Below, piece by piece: positions 16,199 through 26,175 of a stretch of 57,495 bases of DNA; the stretch's first letter is position 1; the number at the start of each line of letters is the position of its first letter. This DNA comes from Actinomycetes bacterium (GTDB lineage Bacteria; Actinomycetota; Actinomycetes; S36-B12; UBA5976). The notes under the pieces are model-generated. The model searched no databases. It saw only the letters and a list, made by a program, of their open reading frames with translations, and was not told the DNA's origin. A program made the position numbers and the translations under genes. The stretch lies in assembly GCA_021814565.1 (NCBI GenBank), contig JAKAIC010000002.1:1-57495 (forward strand). Reading direction: 5' to 3'.

Positions 16199-17452
16199 TT
16201 AGGCCACGGAGTGCATTGAGAACCAGAACATGGCGAGGATCGCGCCACTGACGATGACGATGAAGGCGATGTACCAGGCACGCATGCCGCGGGAGGACCG
16301 GTAGTCGCCCATCAGGCGGCGATCGGCGGAGATGCCGTACATGTAGATCATGAGCGGCAGCAGCAGCACCGCATTCAGCACCTGCGACGCCACCAGGACC
16401 GTGACCAGCGGCACGCCGGGCAGCAGGATCATGGCTGCCGCGATGATGGTGACGGCAGTGAAGGTGCCGTAGAACAGCGGCGCCTCGCGCGGCGAGTCAT
16501 CGAGCGCGGCGGGGCGCCCGGTGAGGTCGCTCATGGCGTACGCAGTGGAGAGGGGCAGGATCGAGGCCGCCAGCAGTGCGGCACCGATGAGGCCGACGGC
16601 GAACAGCGCCTGCGCCAGATCACCCGCCAGCGGCTTGAGTGCACGGGCGGCGTCTGACGCGTCGTTGATGGAGATGCCCTGCCGGTGCAAGGTGGCGGCA
16701 CAGGTGACGATGACGAAGAAGCCGATGACGGCCGTCAGGATGGACCCCACCCACACGTCCATGCGCAGGTGCCGGAGGTCGTCGCGCGTGAGCCGCTTGT
16801 CGACCGCGTAGGACTGGATGAAGGTGAGACCCCATGGGGCCAGCGTGGTGCCGAGCGTGGCGGTGGCCATGAAGGTGGCATCACCTGTTAGCGGCATGCT
16901 GGGCACGAAGGAGCCATGCAGAGCGCTGCCCCAATCCGGGTGCGCGAGGAAGGCGGCCAGCACGTAGCAGATGAAGACGGCGCTGAGGGCGAAGAAGACG
17001 CGCTCGATCTTGCCGAAATTGCCGCGCGTGACCAGCAAGGTGACCACGATGGCAGCCAGCGGCACGCTCACGTACTTGGTGAGCCCGAACAGCTCGCCGG
17101 CTGCAGCGATGCCCGCGAACTCGGCGGCCATGGTGCCGAGATTGGCCAGCATGAGCGTGGTGGCGCTCAGCGCACCGGCACGGGCACCGTACTTCTGGCG
17201 GATGAGCCCGATCAGGCCCTGACGCGTGACCACACCGATGCGTGCACCGAGATCCTGGAACAGGACCAGGGCGATGGTGGACACGATCAGCGTCCAGATC
17301 ATCTGGTAGCCGTACTTGGCGCCCAGCACCGAGTAGGTGGTGATACCGGCCGGATCGTCGTCGGAGAGACCGGCGATGACACCGGGGCCCATCACTGCGA
17401 GGAAGGCGATGAGACCGGCCCGGCGATGCGAGGTGCGGACCTCGCCCGTCAT
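16199..17452 (-). CDS. NRAMP-related divalent cation transporter, probable Mg2+-type (NRMT-like)
   Basis: This 417-residue polytopic protein has the NRAMP fold, but the two unwound metal-site helices differ from Mn/Fe transporters. The first helix reads DDDPAG (31-36) instead of DPGN, and the sixth reads TLAPWG (203-208) where the canonical protein has MPHN, so both the Asn and the metal-selective Met ligand are gone. NRAMP-related magnesium transporters show the same kind of replacement. The gene overlaps by 4 bp (ATGA) the preceding gene, which encodes the cytosolic MgtE Mg2+ sensor domains without a channel. I infer Mg2+ transport gated or regulated by that partner; Mn2+ cannot be excluded. 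Confidence 0.87.
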   Translation of the reverse strand: MTGEVRTSHRRAGLIAFLAVMGPGVIAGLSDDDPAGITTYSVLGAKYGYQMIWTLIVSTIALVLFQDLGARIGVVTRQGLIGLIRQKYGARAGALSATTLMLANLGTMAAEFAGIAAAGELFGLTKYVSVPLAAIVVTLLVTRGNFGKIERVFFALSAVFICYVLAAFLAHPDWGSALHGSFVPSMPLTGDATFMATATLGTTLAPWGLTFIQSYAVDKRLTRDDLRHLRMDVWVGSILTAVIGFFVIVTCAATLHRQGISINDASDAARALKPLAGDLAQALFAVGLIGAALLAASILPLSTAYAMSDLTGRPAALDDSPREAPLFYGTFTAVTIIAAAMILLPGVPLVTVLVASQVLNAVLLLPLMIYMYGISADRRLMGDYRSSRGMRAWYIAFIVIVSGAILAMFWFSMHSVA

Positions 17453-18765
17453 GCCAGGCCTCCGGGGTTCTGCCAGGGCCAGCGTCGATCCTCGCCGCCG
17501 ACCAGCGCGTCGATGAGGTCGTCGGCGTGGATCTGTCCGACCGGCTTCTGCTCCTCGTCGACCACCACAATCGACGATCCACGGTTGTTGGTGAACTCCT
17601 CGAGCACCTCTTCGATGGAGGTGTCTGCGAGCACGGCTGTGGGGAAGGGCGGACCCACGATCTCGGCCAGCACGCGATCACCCGCCTCCACCAGTTCGAT
17701 GACCGGCACGTGGTCGAGCAGCTTGCCCTCGCCGTCGATCACCACGACGCCGTCCAGGGAGCGACGATCGTCATGGGCCAGCAACTGGCGCAGAGCGTCG
17801 CGCGCGGACTGGGATTCGCGCACCACCAGCATGTCGGTGTTCATGATGCCGCCGGCACTCTCGTCGTCGTAGGAGGCGATGAGTCGCAGGTTGTCCGACG
17901 CTTCCTCGGACATCTCCGAGAGCACGGACTCGCGATGGTCGTCGCTGAGTTCACGCAGCACCTCGGCACCCTCATCGGGCTCCATCAACTCGAGGTAGTC
18001 GGCGGCCTTGTCGGCGTCCAGGCCGCGGAACAACGCCACCAGTTCCGGGGACTCCATTTCCTCCAGCACATCGGCGGCGACTTCTGGTTCGAGCAACTCG
18101 AGCAGCGCCTCCTGCTCACGGCCACTCAGGTCCTCGATCAGGTCAGCCAGGTCCGCGGGGCGCATCTGGCCCAGCTTGGAGCGCGAGGACACGGTGCGCA
18201 CCGGGCCCACGCCCTCGGCGAGTGACTCCACGGCCGCCCAGTCCAGCACCTGGCTGGGGGTGGGGCGGCGGCGGTAGCCACCAGGCACGATGCGACGCAC
18301 GAAGGAACGGAAGGACACGTCGACGCCGACCACCACGTATTCACGCTCCACCCGGGCCAGGTAGGCATCGGACGAGCGCACCACGCGCATGCCGTCCACG
18401 TCGAGAATCTGGTGATCGAGCACATCGGCATCGAGCAGCGATTCCCCTTCCCGGCGCTGGAAATCCGAGAGGTAGATGCGAGTTGAGGAGAGCCGCACCT
18501 CGTCGTTGGACATGGTGAGGATGTGTGCAGCCTCGATGAAGGAGCGGCGAGGTCCCACCTTGACGATGAGTCCGGACACGGGCGGGTAGGTGGCCGTGCC
18601 GTGGCGCACCACGATGTCGATGAGCTTGCCGATGTCGTGGCCGGATTCGTCGCGCACGGGGCGCCCGATGAGGCCGGCGACGGAAACCAGGGATTCGGCA
18701 ACCTGTTTGGCCGTCAATGCCGATTCGCGTGGCGTGGCTTGCCAGCGTGTCAGACGCACGGCCAT
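17449..18765 (-). CDS. Soluble MgtE-N/CBS magnesium-sensor protein with PRC-barrel
   Basis: This 438-residue protein contains PRC-barrel-like segments at about 28-165, an MgtE N-domain of acidic superhelical repeats at about 197-300 (LADLIEDLSGREQEALLELL and similar), then a CBS pair at about 303-425 starting DESAGGIMNTD. No transmembrane segment follows, so the MgtE channel domain is absent. In MgtE these cytosolic domains bind Mg2+ at acidic sites and close the pore. Here they are translationally coupled to an NRAMP-like transporter, pointing to a separate regulatory subunit. Related stand-alone proteins sit beside mrp in mycobacteria (Rv1232c region). ATG 18765 follows a GGGAG-like site. 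Confidence 0.9.
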   Translation of the reverse strand: MAVRLTRWQATPRESALTAKQVAESLVSVAGLIGRPVRDESGHDIGKLIDIVVRHGTATYPPVSGLIVKVGPRRSFIEAAHILTMSNDEVRLSSTRIYLSDFQRREGESLLDADVLDHQILDVDGMRVVRSSDAYLARVEREYVVVGVDVSFRSFVRRIVPGGYRRRPTPSQVLDWAAVESLAEGVGPVRTVSSRSKLGQMRPADLADLIEDLSGREQEALLELLEPEVAADVLEEMESPELVALFRGLDADKAADYLELMEPDEGAEVLRELSDDHRESVLSEMSEEASDNLRLIASYDDESAGGIMNTDMLVVRESQSARDALRQLLAHDDRRSLDGVVVIDGEGKLLDHVPVIELVEAGDRVLAEIVGPPFPTAVLADTSIEEVLEEFTNNRGSSIVVVDEEQKPVGQIHADDLIDALVGGEDRRWPWQNPGGLA

Positions 18766-18886
18766 GGGCGTCTCCCATCCATCAGCAGTTGTTCATCAAT
18801 CGCAGCCTAGCAGCGGGAATGTGCTTGGGAATCCTGGTTTTTCGCGCGAGTCGACGGCCCGTCACATGGCTGCGGACTGTTCACCG

Positions 18887-18892
18887 TACGAT
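18887..18892 (+). promoter_or_regulatory. -10 element TACGAT of leaderless mrp
   Basis: TACGAT, then 6 nt, then ATG 18899, with no ribosome-binding site. It favours this ATG over an in-frame ATG at 18866. Confidence 0.55.
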
Positions 18893-18898
18893 TACGAG

Positions 18899-20029
18899 AT
18901 GTTCGCTGAACCAGATGTGATGGCCCTGCTGGGCACCGTCCACGACCCCGAGATCCACCGTCCCATCACCGAACTGGGCATGGTCGACACGGTCACCATC
19001 AATGGAGCCGACGTGACCGTGCGGGTGCTCCTCACCGTGGGCGGCTGCCCCATGCGCGACACCATCACCACCCGCGTTCGTGACGCGCTGGGCCGCCTGC
19101 CACAGGTCGGAGCCATCGACGTGGAGTTGGGCGTCATGAGCGATGAACAGCGCACCGCCATGCGCGACAAGCTGCAAGGCCCCAGCAAGGAGATCGCCTT
19201 CGCCAAACCCGGCTCGCTCACGCGCGTCATCGGTGTCACCTCGGGCAAGGGCGGCGTGGGCAAGTCCTCGCTCACCGTGAACCTGGCCGTGGCCATGGCC
19301 CAGCGCGGCAAGCAGGTGGCCATCGTGGACGCCGACGTCTACGGCCACTCGGTGCCGCGCATGCTCGGCATCACCGAGCCGCCGACACGCATCGACGACG
19401 GCTTCATGATGCCGCCGCAGGCCAACGGTGTACGTGCCATCTCCATGCTGCCCTTCAAGCGCGGTGGCAGCCCCGAGCCGGTGCTCTTCCGGGGCCCCAT
19501 GCTGCACCGCGTGCTGCAGCAGTTCCTCTCCGACTTCTTCTGGGGCGACCTCGACGTCCTGCTGGTGGACCTGCCCCCGGGTACCGGTGACATCGCCATG
19601 AGCCTGGCCCAGCTGCTCCCGGCCTCCGAACTGGTCATCGTCACCACGCCGCAACCGGCTGCGGCAGAGGTAGCGGTACGTGCGGGCATGGTGGCGCAGC
19701 AGACGCATCAGAAGGTGCTGGGCGTCATCGAGAACATGTCGAGCACTCCCTGCCCCCACTGCGGCGAGCCGCTTGATCTGTTCGGCTTCGGCGGTGGTCA
19801 GATCGTGGCCGATGTGCTGACGCGTGAGCTCGGCAGCAATACGCCGCTGCTCGCCAGGGTGCCCTTCGATGTGCGCCTGCGCGAGGGCGGCGATGCAGGC
19901 CGGCCGCTGGTGCTGGAGGCTCCCGATTCACCGGCAGCACTGGAGATCTTCCGCATGGCCGACGGCTTCCTGCAGCAGCCGAGAGGCCTGGTGGGCAAGA
20001 CCCTCAACCTCACTCCGACCAAGCACTGA
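18899..20029 (+). CDS. mrp: Mrp/NBP35 family Fe-S cluster carrier ATPase
   Basis: This 376-residue protein comprises an N-terminal MIP18/DUF59 domain (about 1-95, with Cys50 in GGCPMRD) and a deviant Walker A ATPase (SGKGGVGKSS, 115-124) with the CxxC cluster motif TPCPHCGE (Cys285, Cys288). Mrp/ApbC proteins carry [4Fe-4S] clusters to target apoproteins. The domain order and neighbours (MgtE-type sensor, tatB, htrA) match mycobacterial mrp. It converges on tatB with a 2-bp gap and no visible terminator. Confidence 0.95.
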   Translation: MFAEPDVMALLGTVHDPEIHRPITELGMVDTVTINGADVTVRVLLTVGGCPMRDTITTRVRDALGRLPQVGAIDVELGVMSDEQRTAMRDKLQGPSKEIAFAKPGSLTRVIGVTSGKGGVGKSSLTVNLAVAMAQRGKQVAIVDADVYGHSVPRMLGITEPPTRIDDGFMMPPQANGVRAISMLPFKRGGSPEPVLFRGPMLHRVLQQFLSDFFWGDLDVLLVDLPPGTGDIAMSLAQLLPASELVIVTTPQPAAAEVAVRAGMVAQQTHQKVLGVIENMSSTPCPHCGEPLDLFGFGGGQIVADVLTRELGSNTPLLARVPFDVRLREGGDAGRPLVLEAPDSPAALEIFRMADGFLQQPRGLVGKTLNLTPTKH

Positions 20030-20031
20030 GC

Positions 20032-20415
20032 TCAGCTGATATCCCGGGGATCCACGGTCGCCGGACCCGGTTGCTCAGGTGTCGCCGGCTCCGCGGCGGG
20101 GTTGGTCGCCGGGCCGCGGATCGCGCCATCGGCCCCACGCAGGGAGTCGTTGGCCTGGCGGCGCGCCTCATCGATGGGCGACACGACGTCACGAAGCGCA
20201 CGCCGGGGATCGAGATCACGGATGTCACGCAACGTCTGCTCGTCGATCTCAGCGGCCTGGACCAGGCTGTCCTTGGCAGCGTTGGCCTGCTCGCGCAGCG
20301 TGCGCAGGAACTGTGCCGCCTGCAAGGCGACCTTCGGCAGTCGGTCAGGCCCGAAGACGACCAGACCGACGACCGCGATCATCAGGATCTCGCCTATACC
20401 CATGTCAAACAGCAC
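20032..20415 (-). CDS. tatB: Sec-independent protein translocase subunit TatB
   Basis: This 127-residue protein has one N-terminal membrane helix (IGEILMIAVVGLVVFGPDRLP) followed by an amphipathic helix and a charged, proline-rich tail, the TatB layout. The motif FGPDRLPKVA is diagnostic of TatA/B, and the longer tail and neighbouring htrA indicate TatB. It works with TatC to receive twin-arginine precursors. The GTG start is 9 bp after the htrA stop, as in the mycobacterial htrA-tatB pair. Confidence 0.92.
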   Translation of the reverse strand: MLFDMGIGEILMIAVVGLVVFGPDRLPKVALQAAQFLRTLREQANAAKDSLVQAAEIDEQTLRDIRDLDPRRALRDVVSPIDEARRQANDSLRGADGAIRGPATNPAAEPATPEQPGPATVDPRDIS

Positions 20416-20424
20416 ACGAGCAGC

Positions 20425-21690
<1,266 letters not shown>

Positions 21691-21839
21691 GTGGCCATTC
21701 TTGCGCGCGACCCCGCACCGTGAAGTACCGCGCTGGCGTCGGTACACAGGCGTGACACAGGAATTGCCGATCGCTTACTCGTTCGGGGGCAATCTGGGAA
21801 ATGCGCCCGCGCCTCCACGCACGCCCCCACCGGCACCAC

Positions 21840-21845
21840 TAGCCT
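21840..21845 (+). promoter_or_regulatory. -10 element TAGCCT of leaderless O-methyltransferase
   Basis: TAGCCT, 6 nt, then GTG 21852; no ribosome-binding site is visible. Confidence 0.5.
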
Positions 21846-21851
21846 GCAGAC

Positions 21852-22517
21852 GTGTATGTAGACGAACCCCTGTGGCCGGTGCCCTCCGAGGCTACGTGGG
21901 ATTTCGCGGAGGCCTACTGTCCCGAGACGGACGCCATCGTGCAGGCACGGCAACGCGCCGACGAACTCGGTGTCACCGCGGTGTCCCCCGGTGCCGGCGC
22001 CGCACTGCGCATGCTCACGGCCATGACCCACGCCAGGAACGTGGTGGAAATCGGCACGGGTACCGGAGTCACGGCTCTGTGGATGCTGCAGGCGCTGCGC
22101 GACGACGGCCAGTTCACATCCATAGACGTCGAGGGTGAGCACCATCGCATCGCTCGCGAGATGCTGGCGGCGGCTGATGTGCCGCAGGGCCGTGTACGCC
22201 TGATCGCCGGACGTCCGGGTGAGATCCTGCCCAGACTGCAGGACGGCGCCTACGACGTGGTGCTGCTCAATGTGGAGCCCGCGGCACTCAATCCCATGCT
22301 GGACCTGGCCTTGCGTCTGCTGCGGCCGGGCGGCATCTTCGCGGTGTCGAATATCTTCGGGAACAACAAGTTGGGCGATCCCGCCCAACGCGATCCGGCA
22401 ACAGTGGCCAGGCGGCTCTTCGTCCATCGGGTGGCCGAGGATCCGCGACTGCTTCCTGCGCTGTTGGCGGCCGGTGACGGCCTGCTCGTCAGCGTGCTCG
22501 TGCCGACGGAGACCTAG
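21852..22517 (+). CDS. SAM-dependent O-methyltransferase (family 3, CCoAOMT-like)
   Basis: This 221-residue class I methyltransferase has a SAM loop VEIGTGTGVTALWM (about 65-78), acidic SIDVEGEH ending beta-2, and YDVVLLNVEP at motif III. It resembles mycobacterial Rv1220c, the O-methyltransferase just upstream of sigE. The methyl acceptor is unknown. It is divergent from htrA and convergent with DUF3117 across a hairpin. Confidence 0.9.
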   Translation: MYVDEPLWPVPSEATWDFAEAYCPETDAIVQARQRADELGVTAVSPGAGAALRMLTAMTHARNVVEIGTGTGVTALWMLQALRDDGQFTSIDVEGEHHRIAREMLAAADVPQGRVRLIAGRPGEILPRLQDGAYDVVLLNVEPAALNPMLDLALRLLRPGGIFAVSNIFGNNKLGDPAQRDPATVARRLFVHRVAEDPRLLPALLAAGDGLLVSVLVPTET

Positions 22518-22526
22518 GACAGGAAA

Positions 22527-22554
22527 AGGCCCCGATCCACAGGGATCGAGGCCT
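22527..22554 (-). terminator. Intrinsic terminator of the DUF3117 transcript
   Basis: The arms at 22527-22538 and 22543-22554 form a 12-bp stem with one mismatch. Read on the minus strand the hairpin is followed by TTTTCCT, a good intrinsic terminator downstream of DUF3117; it may also slow the opposing methyltransferase transcript. Confidence 0.75.
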
Positions 22555-22566
22555 CGCGTGGGATCG

Positions 22567-22734
22567 TCAGCCGACGACTCCCGCAATCTGGCTTCCCAGA
22601 TCGCGTGCCTCGTCAGGAGTGAGTGCGACAACCAGACGCCCGCCACCCTCGAGGGGGACCCGCATCACGATGACGCGCCCTTCCTTGACGACCTCCATGG
22701 GACCATCACCGGTACGGGGCTTCATTGCCGCCAT
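22567..22734 (-). CDS. DUF3117 family small protein
   Basis: This 55-residue protein starts MAAMKPRTGDGPMEVVKEG and matches the near-invariant actinobacterial DUF3117 family (mycobacterial Rv1211). The function is unknown. An AAAGG site precedes ATG 22734; upstream in-frame codons lack family similarity. Its neighbour tag is the same as in mycobacteria (Rv1210-Rv1211). Confidence 0.93.
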   Translation of the reverse strand: MAAMKPRTGDGPMEVVKEGRVIVMRVPLEGGGRLVVALTPDEARDLGSQIAGVVG

Positions 22735-22805
22735 GCTGCTGCCTTTCGTAGTCGACGTAACCGTCGGATTGACCATTATTCCGTACGGGCTTGGTGATTC
22801 CGAAA

Positions 22806-23444
22806 TCAGGGGTCGGTACGGGCGGCTGCCATCCCCCTGCGGAAACAGCCCTGCAGGTGGTCATCGACCAGACCGTTGGCCTGCATGCCGGCGTACAGGG
22901 TGGTGGGACCTACGAAGACGAACCCGCGCTGCTTGAGCAGATTGGCAAGTGCCGTGGAGGCGGCAGTGGCTGTCGGCAGGTCGCCGGATCGGCGCGGCGG
23001 GCGGCGGAAGCCCTCAATGCGCAACTCGCGGTCGGTGGGCGCATGCCGGAGCATGGTGGCCTCCAAGGCGCCCTCGCCTTCACGCTGACGGAGTTCACGC
23101 AGCGCCCGGGCATTGGTGATGGTGGCCAGGATCTTCCGGCGGTTGCGGATGATGCCGGGGTCCGTGAGCAGGCGGCTCACATCCGCGTCATCGAAGTCGG
23201 CCACCCGTTCCGGCTCGAAGCCGGCGAAGGCCAGCCGGAAGGCGGGTCGTTTGCGCATGACGATGAGCCAGGAGAGGCCGCTTTGGAAAGACTCGAACGT
23301 GAGGCGCTCGAAGTAGGCGACATCGCCCCTGATGGGCACCCCCCATTCCTCGTCGTGGTAGCGCACATAATCGCTGGTGAGGCCCGGCCAGGCGCAGCGT
23401 CGCAAGCCGACGCCCGCGTCCGAGGCATCGATCAGGGATTCCAT
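22806..23444 (-). CDS. tag: DNA-3-methyladenine glycosylase I
   Basis: This 212-residue base-excision repair enzyme removes 3-methyladenine. Family features are the N-terminal RCAWPGLTSDYVRYHDEEWG, the internal SWLIVMRKRPAFR, and the zinc-site tail containing LQGC (Tag uses paired Cys and His residues at both ends). It ends 71 bp before DUF3117. GAAGGTGGGTGG upstream of ATG 23444 is a likely ribosome-binding site. Confidence 0.95.
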   Translation of the reverse strand: MESLIDASDAGVGLRRCAWPGLTSDYVRYHDEEWGVPIRGDVAYFERLTFESFQSGLSWLIVMRKRPAFRLAFAGFEPERVADFDDADVSRLLTDPGIIRNRRKILATITNARALRELRQREGEGALEATMLRHAPTDRELRIEGFRRPPRRSGDLPTATAASTALANLLKQRGFVFVGPTTLYAGMQANGLVDDHLQGCFRRGMAAARTDP

Positions 23445-23480
23445 CCACCCACCTTCACACCTGGGGAGCGCCGGGAACCA

Positions 23481-24587
23481 TCAGGCGCTCAGCCATGCTT
23501 TCATCTGCGCCTCCATGCGCTGCAGCTGCGCCACCGGCGCATACTCATGCGGCGTGTGGGCAAGCGAGGGGTCCGCGGGACCGAAGTTGACCGCGGGCAC
23601 ATCGAGTGCCGTGAAACGGGCGACGTCCGTCCATCCGTACTTGGGATTCACCACGCTCCCGGTGACGGCCACGAAGGCAGCCGCCGCGGGACGCGTGAGC
23701 CCCGGCAGGGCCCCCTCCGCGGCGTCGACCACGCGCAACTCGTAGCCCGTGAAGAGCTCCCGCAGCTGCGCTTCCGCCTGCGCGCTTGTGCGATCGGGTG
23801 CGAAACGGTGATTCACCGTGATCACCACCTCATCGGGCACGACGTTGCCCGCCACTCCTCCCCTGATGAAGACGGCCTGCAGCCCCTCTCTGTACTCCAG
23901 ACCATCGATCACCGGGCATCGCGGCATATAGTCGTTGATGCGATTGAGGATCTCCGCGCTGGCATGAATCGCGTTCTGCCCCAGCCAGCCGCGTGCGGTG
24001 TGGGCACGACGGCCTCGCACCACCACCTCAACCCGCATGGTCCCCTGGCAGCCGGCTTCGATGACGCCGTTCGATGGTTCCATCAGGATCGCGAAATCCC
24101 CTTGCAGCAATTGGGGTTTCGTCTCGGCGATTCGTTTGAGGCCATTGCGGGTCGCCTCCACTTCCTCGCATTCGTAGAACACGAAGGTGAGGTCGCGATT
24201 GGGCGCGGTGAGGTCATGTGCCAGCTTCAGTTGCACTGCAAGGCCGCTCTTCATGTCACAGGCGCCGAGCCCGTACAGGCGATCCTCATGCACCGAGTGG
24301 TTCCCGGCAGCATCGGCCACCGGCGCCCTGTCGCCAGCTCGCACCAGCAGCGCCCGATCGTTCCCGGACGAAGGCACGGTGTCGATGTGGCCGGCGATGA
24401 TGACGCGTTCTGCGCGCCCCAGCGTGGTGGAGGCGACGACGGAGTCACCATCGCGCACCACCGTGAGGTGGGGCAGCGCACGCAGCGCGTTCTCGATGGC
24501 GTCGGCCAGGGCGCCCTCCCGGCCCGACTCGCTGGGAGTGTCGATGAGTGCACATGCCAGCTCGACGAGGTCGACGGAGAGGTCCAT
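23481..24587 (-). CDS. dapE: Succinyl-diaminopimelate desuccinylase
   Basis: This 368-residue M20-family di-zinc hydrolase has metal ligands in GHIDTVP, GACDMKSG and YECEEVEATRNG plus a C-terminal His in HTPHEY. It cleaves N-succinyl-LL-2,6-diaminopimelate to LL-DAP for lysine and peptidoglycan. Divergent pairing with dapD, which makes the succinylated precursor, confirms DapE over other M20 amidohydrolases. The start is taken at ATG 24587 (MDLSVDLVELA), where family similarity begins. Confidence 0.95.
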   Translation of the reverse strand: MDLSVDLVELACALIDTPSESGREGALADAIENALRALPHLTVVRDGDSVVASTTLGRAERVIIAGHIDTVPSSGNDRALLVRAGDRAPVADAAGNHSVHEDRLYGLGACDMKSGLAVQLKLAHDLTAPNRDLTFVFYECEEVEATRNGLKRIAETKPQLLQGDFAILMEPSNGVIEAGCQGTMRVEVVVRGRRAHTARGWLGQNAIHASAEILNRINDYMPRCPVIDGLEYREGLQAVFIRGGVAGNVVPDEVVITVNHRFAPDRTSAQAEAQLRELFTGYELRVVDAAEGALPGLTRPAAAAFVAVTGSVVNPKYGWTDVARFTALDVPAVNFGPADPSLAHTPHEYAPVAQLQRMEAQMKAWLSA

Positions 24588-24638
24588 GGGGTAAGCGTGC
24601 CCTAGTGACGTGGTTCGATCCAATGCGCGGCCTGTGGG

Positions 24639-24644
24639 TAGCGT
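24639..24644 (+). promoter_or_regulatory. -10 element TAGCGT of dapD
   Basis: TAGCGT, 7 nt, ATG 24652; no Shine-Dalgarno sequence, so dapD is probably leaderless. Confidence 0.5.
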
Positions 24645-24651
24645 TGGCGCC

Positions 24652-25563
24652 ATGACTGCTGCTGCCGCCCTCGGCCTGGCCACCTTCTCCGGCGACACCC
24701 TGCTGGACGTCTGGTACCCGCAACCGGTGCTGGGATCCAGGCCGGCGGACGTGGCCGAACTCGAGCATGCGGCCCGTCATGACGACCTCCGCGCCGTTCG
24801 CGTCGCGGTGGTCACCACCATCATCAACGACCTTGATGCACCACCCACGGACGGCGCGGACGTGTACCTGCGTCTGCACCTGCTCTCGCATCGGCTGGTC
24901 AGGCCCCGATCCATCAATCTCGACGGCATCTTCGGCCTGCTCTCCAATGTGGTCTGGACCTCGATCGGCCCGGTGGCCGTGGAGGCGATCCCGGCAGTGC
25001 GTCTGCGCGCTCGCACCCGCGGCATCGAGTTCCAGGTGTTCGGAATCGACAAGTTCCCACGCATGGTCGACTACGTGGTGCCCACGGGCGTCCGCATCGC
25101 CGACGCCGATCGCGTACGACTCGGTGCGCACCTCGCCGAAGGCACCACCGTCATGCATGAGGGCTTCGTGAACTTCAACGCCGGAACGCTGGGCAGTTCC
25201 ATGGTGGAGGGCCGCATCTCGCAGGGTGTGCTGGTAGGCGACGGGTCGGACATCGGTGGCGGCTCCTCGATCATGGGCACGCTGTCGGGCGGTGGCCAGG
25301 AGGTCATCAGCATCGGCGCGGGCTGCCTCATCGGGGCCAACGCCGGCGTCGGCATCTCACTGGGCGACGGCTCGGTGGTGGAGGCCGGCACCTACATAAC
25401 CGCGGGCTCCAAGCTCACCCTGCCCGACGGCCAGGTGGTGAAGGGCCGCGAACTCTCCGGTGTCCCGAACCTGCTGTTCTGGCGCAACTCGGTCACGGGG
25501 GCGCTGGAGGCCAGGCCGCGCAAGGGCAACTGGGGCGGATTGAACGCCGCACTGCACGCATGA
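24652..25563 (+). CDS. dapD: Tetrahydrodipicolinate N-succinyltransferase (actinobacterial type)
   Basis: This 303-residue acyltransferase transfers succinyl from succinyl-CoA to tetrahydrodipicolinate. The C-terminal half is a left-handed beta helix of hexapeptide repeats (about 160-265, for example [19 protein letters not shown]), and the tail [13 protein letters not shown] is typical of the actinobacterial family. It is divergent from dapE and overlaps the LOG-family gene by 4 bp (ATGA). Confidence 0.96.
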   Translation: MTAAAALGLATFSGDTLLDVWYPQPVLGSRPADVAELEHAARHDDLRAVRVAVVTTIINDLDAPPTDGADVYLRLHLLSHRLVRPRSINLDGIFGLLSNVVWTSIGPVAVEAIPAVRLRARTRGIEFQVFGIDKFPRMVDYVVPTGVRIADADRVRLGAHLAEGTTVMHEGFVNFNAGTLGSSMVEGRISQGVLVGDGSDIGGGSSIMGTLSGGGQEVISIGAGCLIGANAGVGISLGDGSVVEAGTYITAGSKLTLPDGQVVKGRELSGVPNLLFWRNSVTGALEARPRKGNWGGLNAALHA

Positions 25564-26171
25564 GCAAGGCCCAGGCGCACGCGGTCTGCGTCTTCTGCGC
25601 CTCCAGCAGCGCCATCGACGAGCGCTACCTCCGGCTGGCGGCGGAGTTGGGAACAACCCTGGCGGGTCACGGCATTTCCCTGGTGACGGGCGGTGGGAGC
25701 GTGTCCATGATGGGTGCCATCGCGCGTGCCACGCGCGCCTCCGGCGGCCACACGGTGGGCGTGATCCCCAGCGCCCTGGTGGACATGGAGGTAGCCGACC
25801 ATGAAGCCGACGAGCTCATAGTCACCCCGGACATGCGCACCCGCAAGGCGGAGATGGACCGGCGGGCAGATGCCTTCATCACCCTGCCCGGTGGCATCGG
25901 CACCCTCGAGGAACTCACCGAGGTGTGGACTTCGTTCACGCTCGGCATGCACCGCAAACCGGTGATCGTCATCGATCCCTGGGGCGACTACGCACACCTG
26001 CGCGCGCTCATCGCGCACCTCACGGACAGCGGTTTCGTGCGCTCGCAGGCCGCGGCGGCGCTGCACTGGGTCACGGGAGTCGATCAGGCCATGGCGTTGC
26101 TCGACAGCCATCTGGAAACCTTCGAGGGCCCCACCACCACCGTGGATGAGGCCCTCGAATCGAGCGGGTGA
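25560..26171 (+). CDS. LOG-family protein (TIGR00730 Rossmann fold, nucleotide 5'-monophosphate phosphoribohydrolase)
   Basis: This 203-residue Rossmann-fold protein has the two family signatures GGGSVSMMG (44-52) and [14 protein letters not shown] enzymes hydrolyse cytokinin riboside or purine nucleotide monophosphates to base plus ribose-5-phosphate; the mycobacterial homologue is Rv1205. Translation is coupled to dapD. It converges on citrate synthase with a 4-bp gap. Confidence 0.92.
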   Translation: MSKAQAHAVCVFCASSSAIDERYLRLAAELGTTLAGHGISLVTGGGSVSMMGAIARATRASGGHTVGVIPSALVDMEVADHEADELIVTPDMRTRKAEMDRRADAFITLPGGIGTLEELTEVWTSFTLGMHRKPVIVIDPWGDYAHLRALIAHLTDSGFVRSQAAAALHWVTGVDQAMALLDSHLETFEGPTTTVDEALESSG

Positions 26172-26175
26172 GCGA

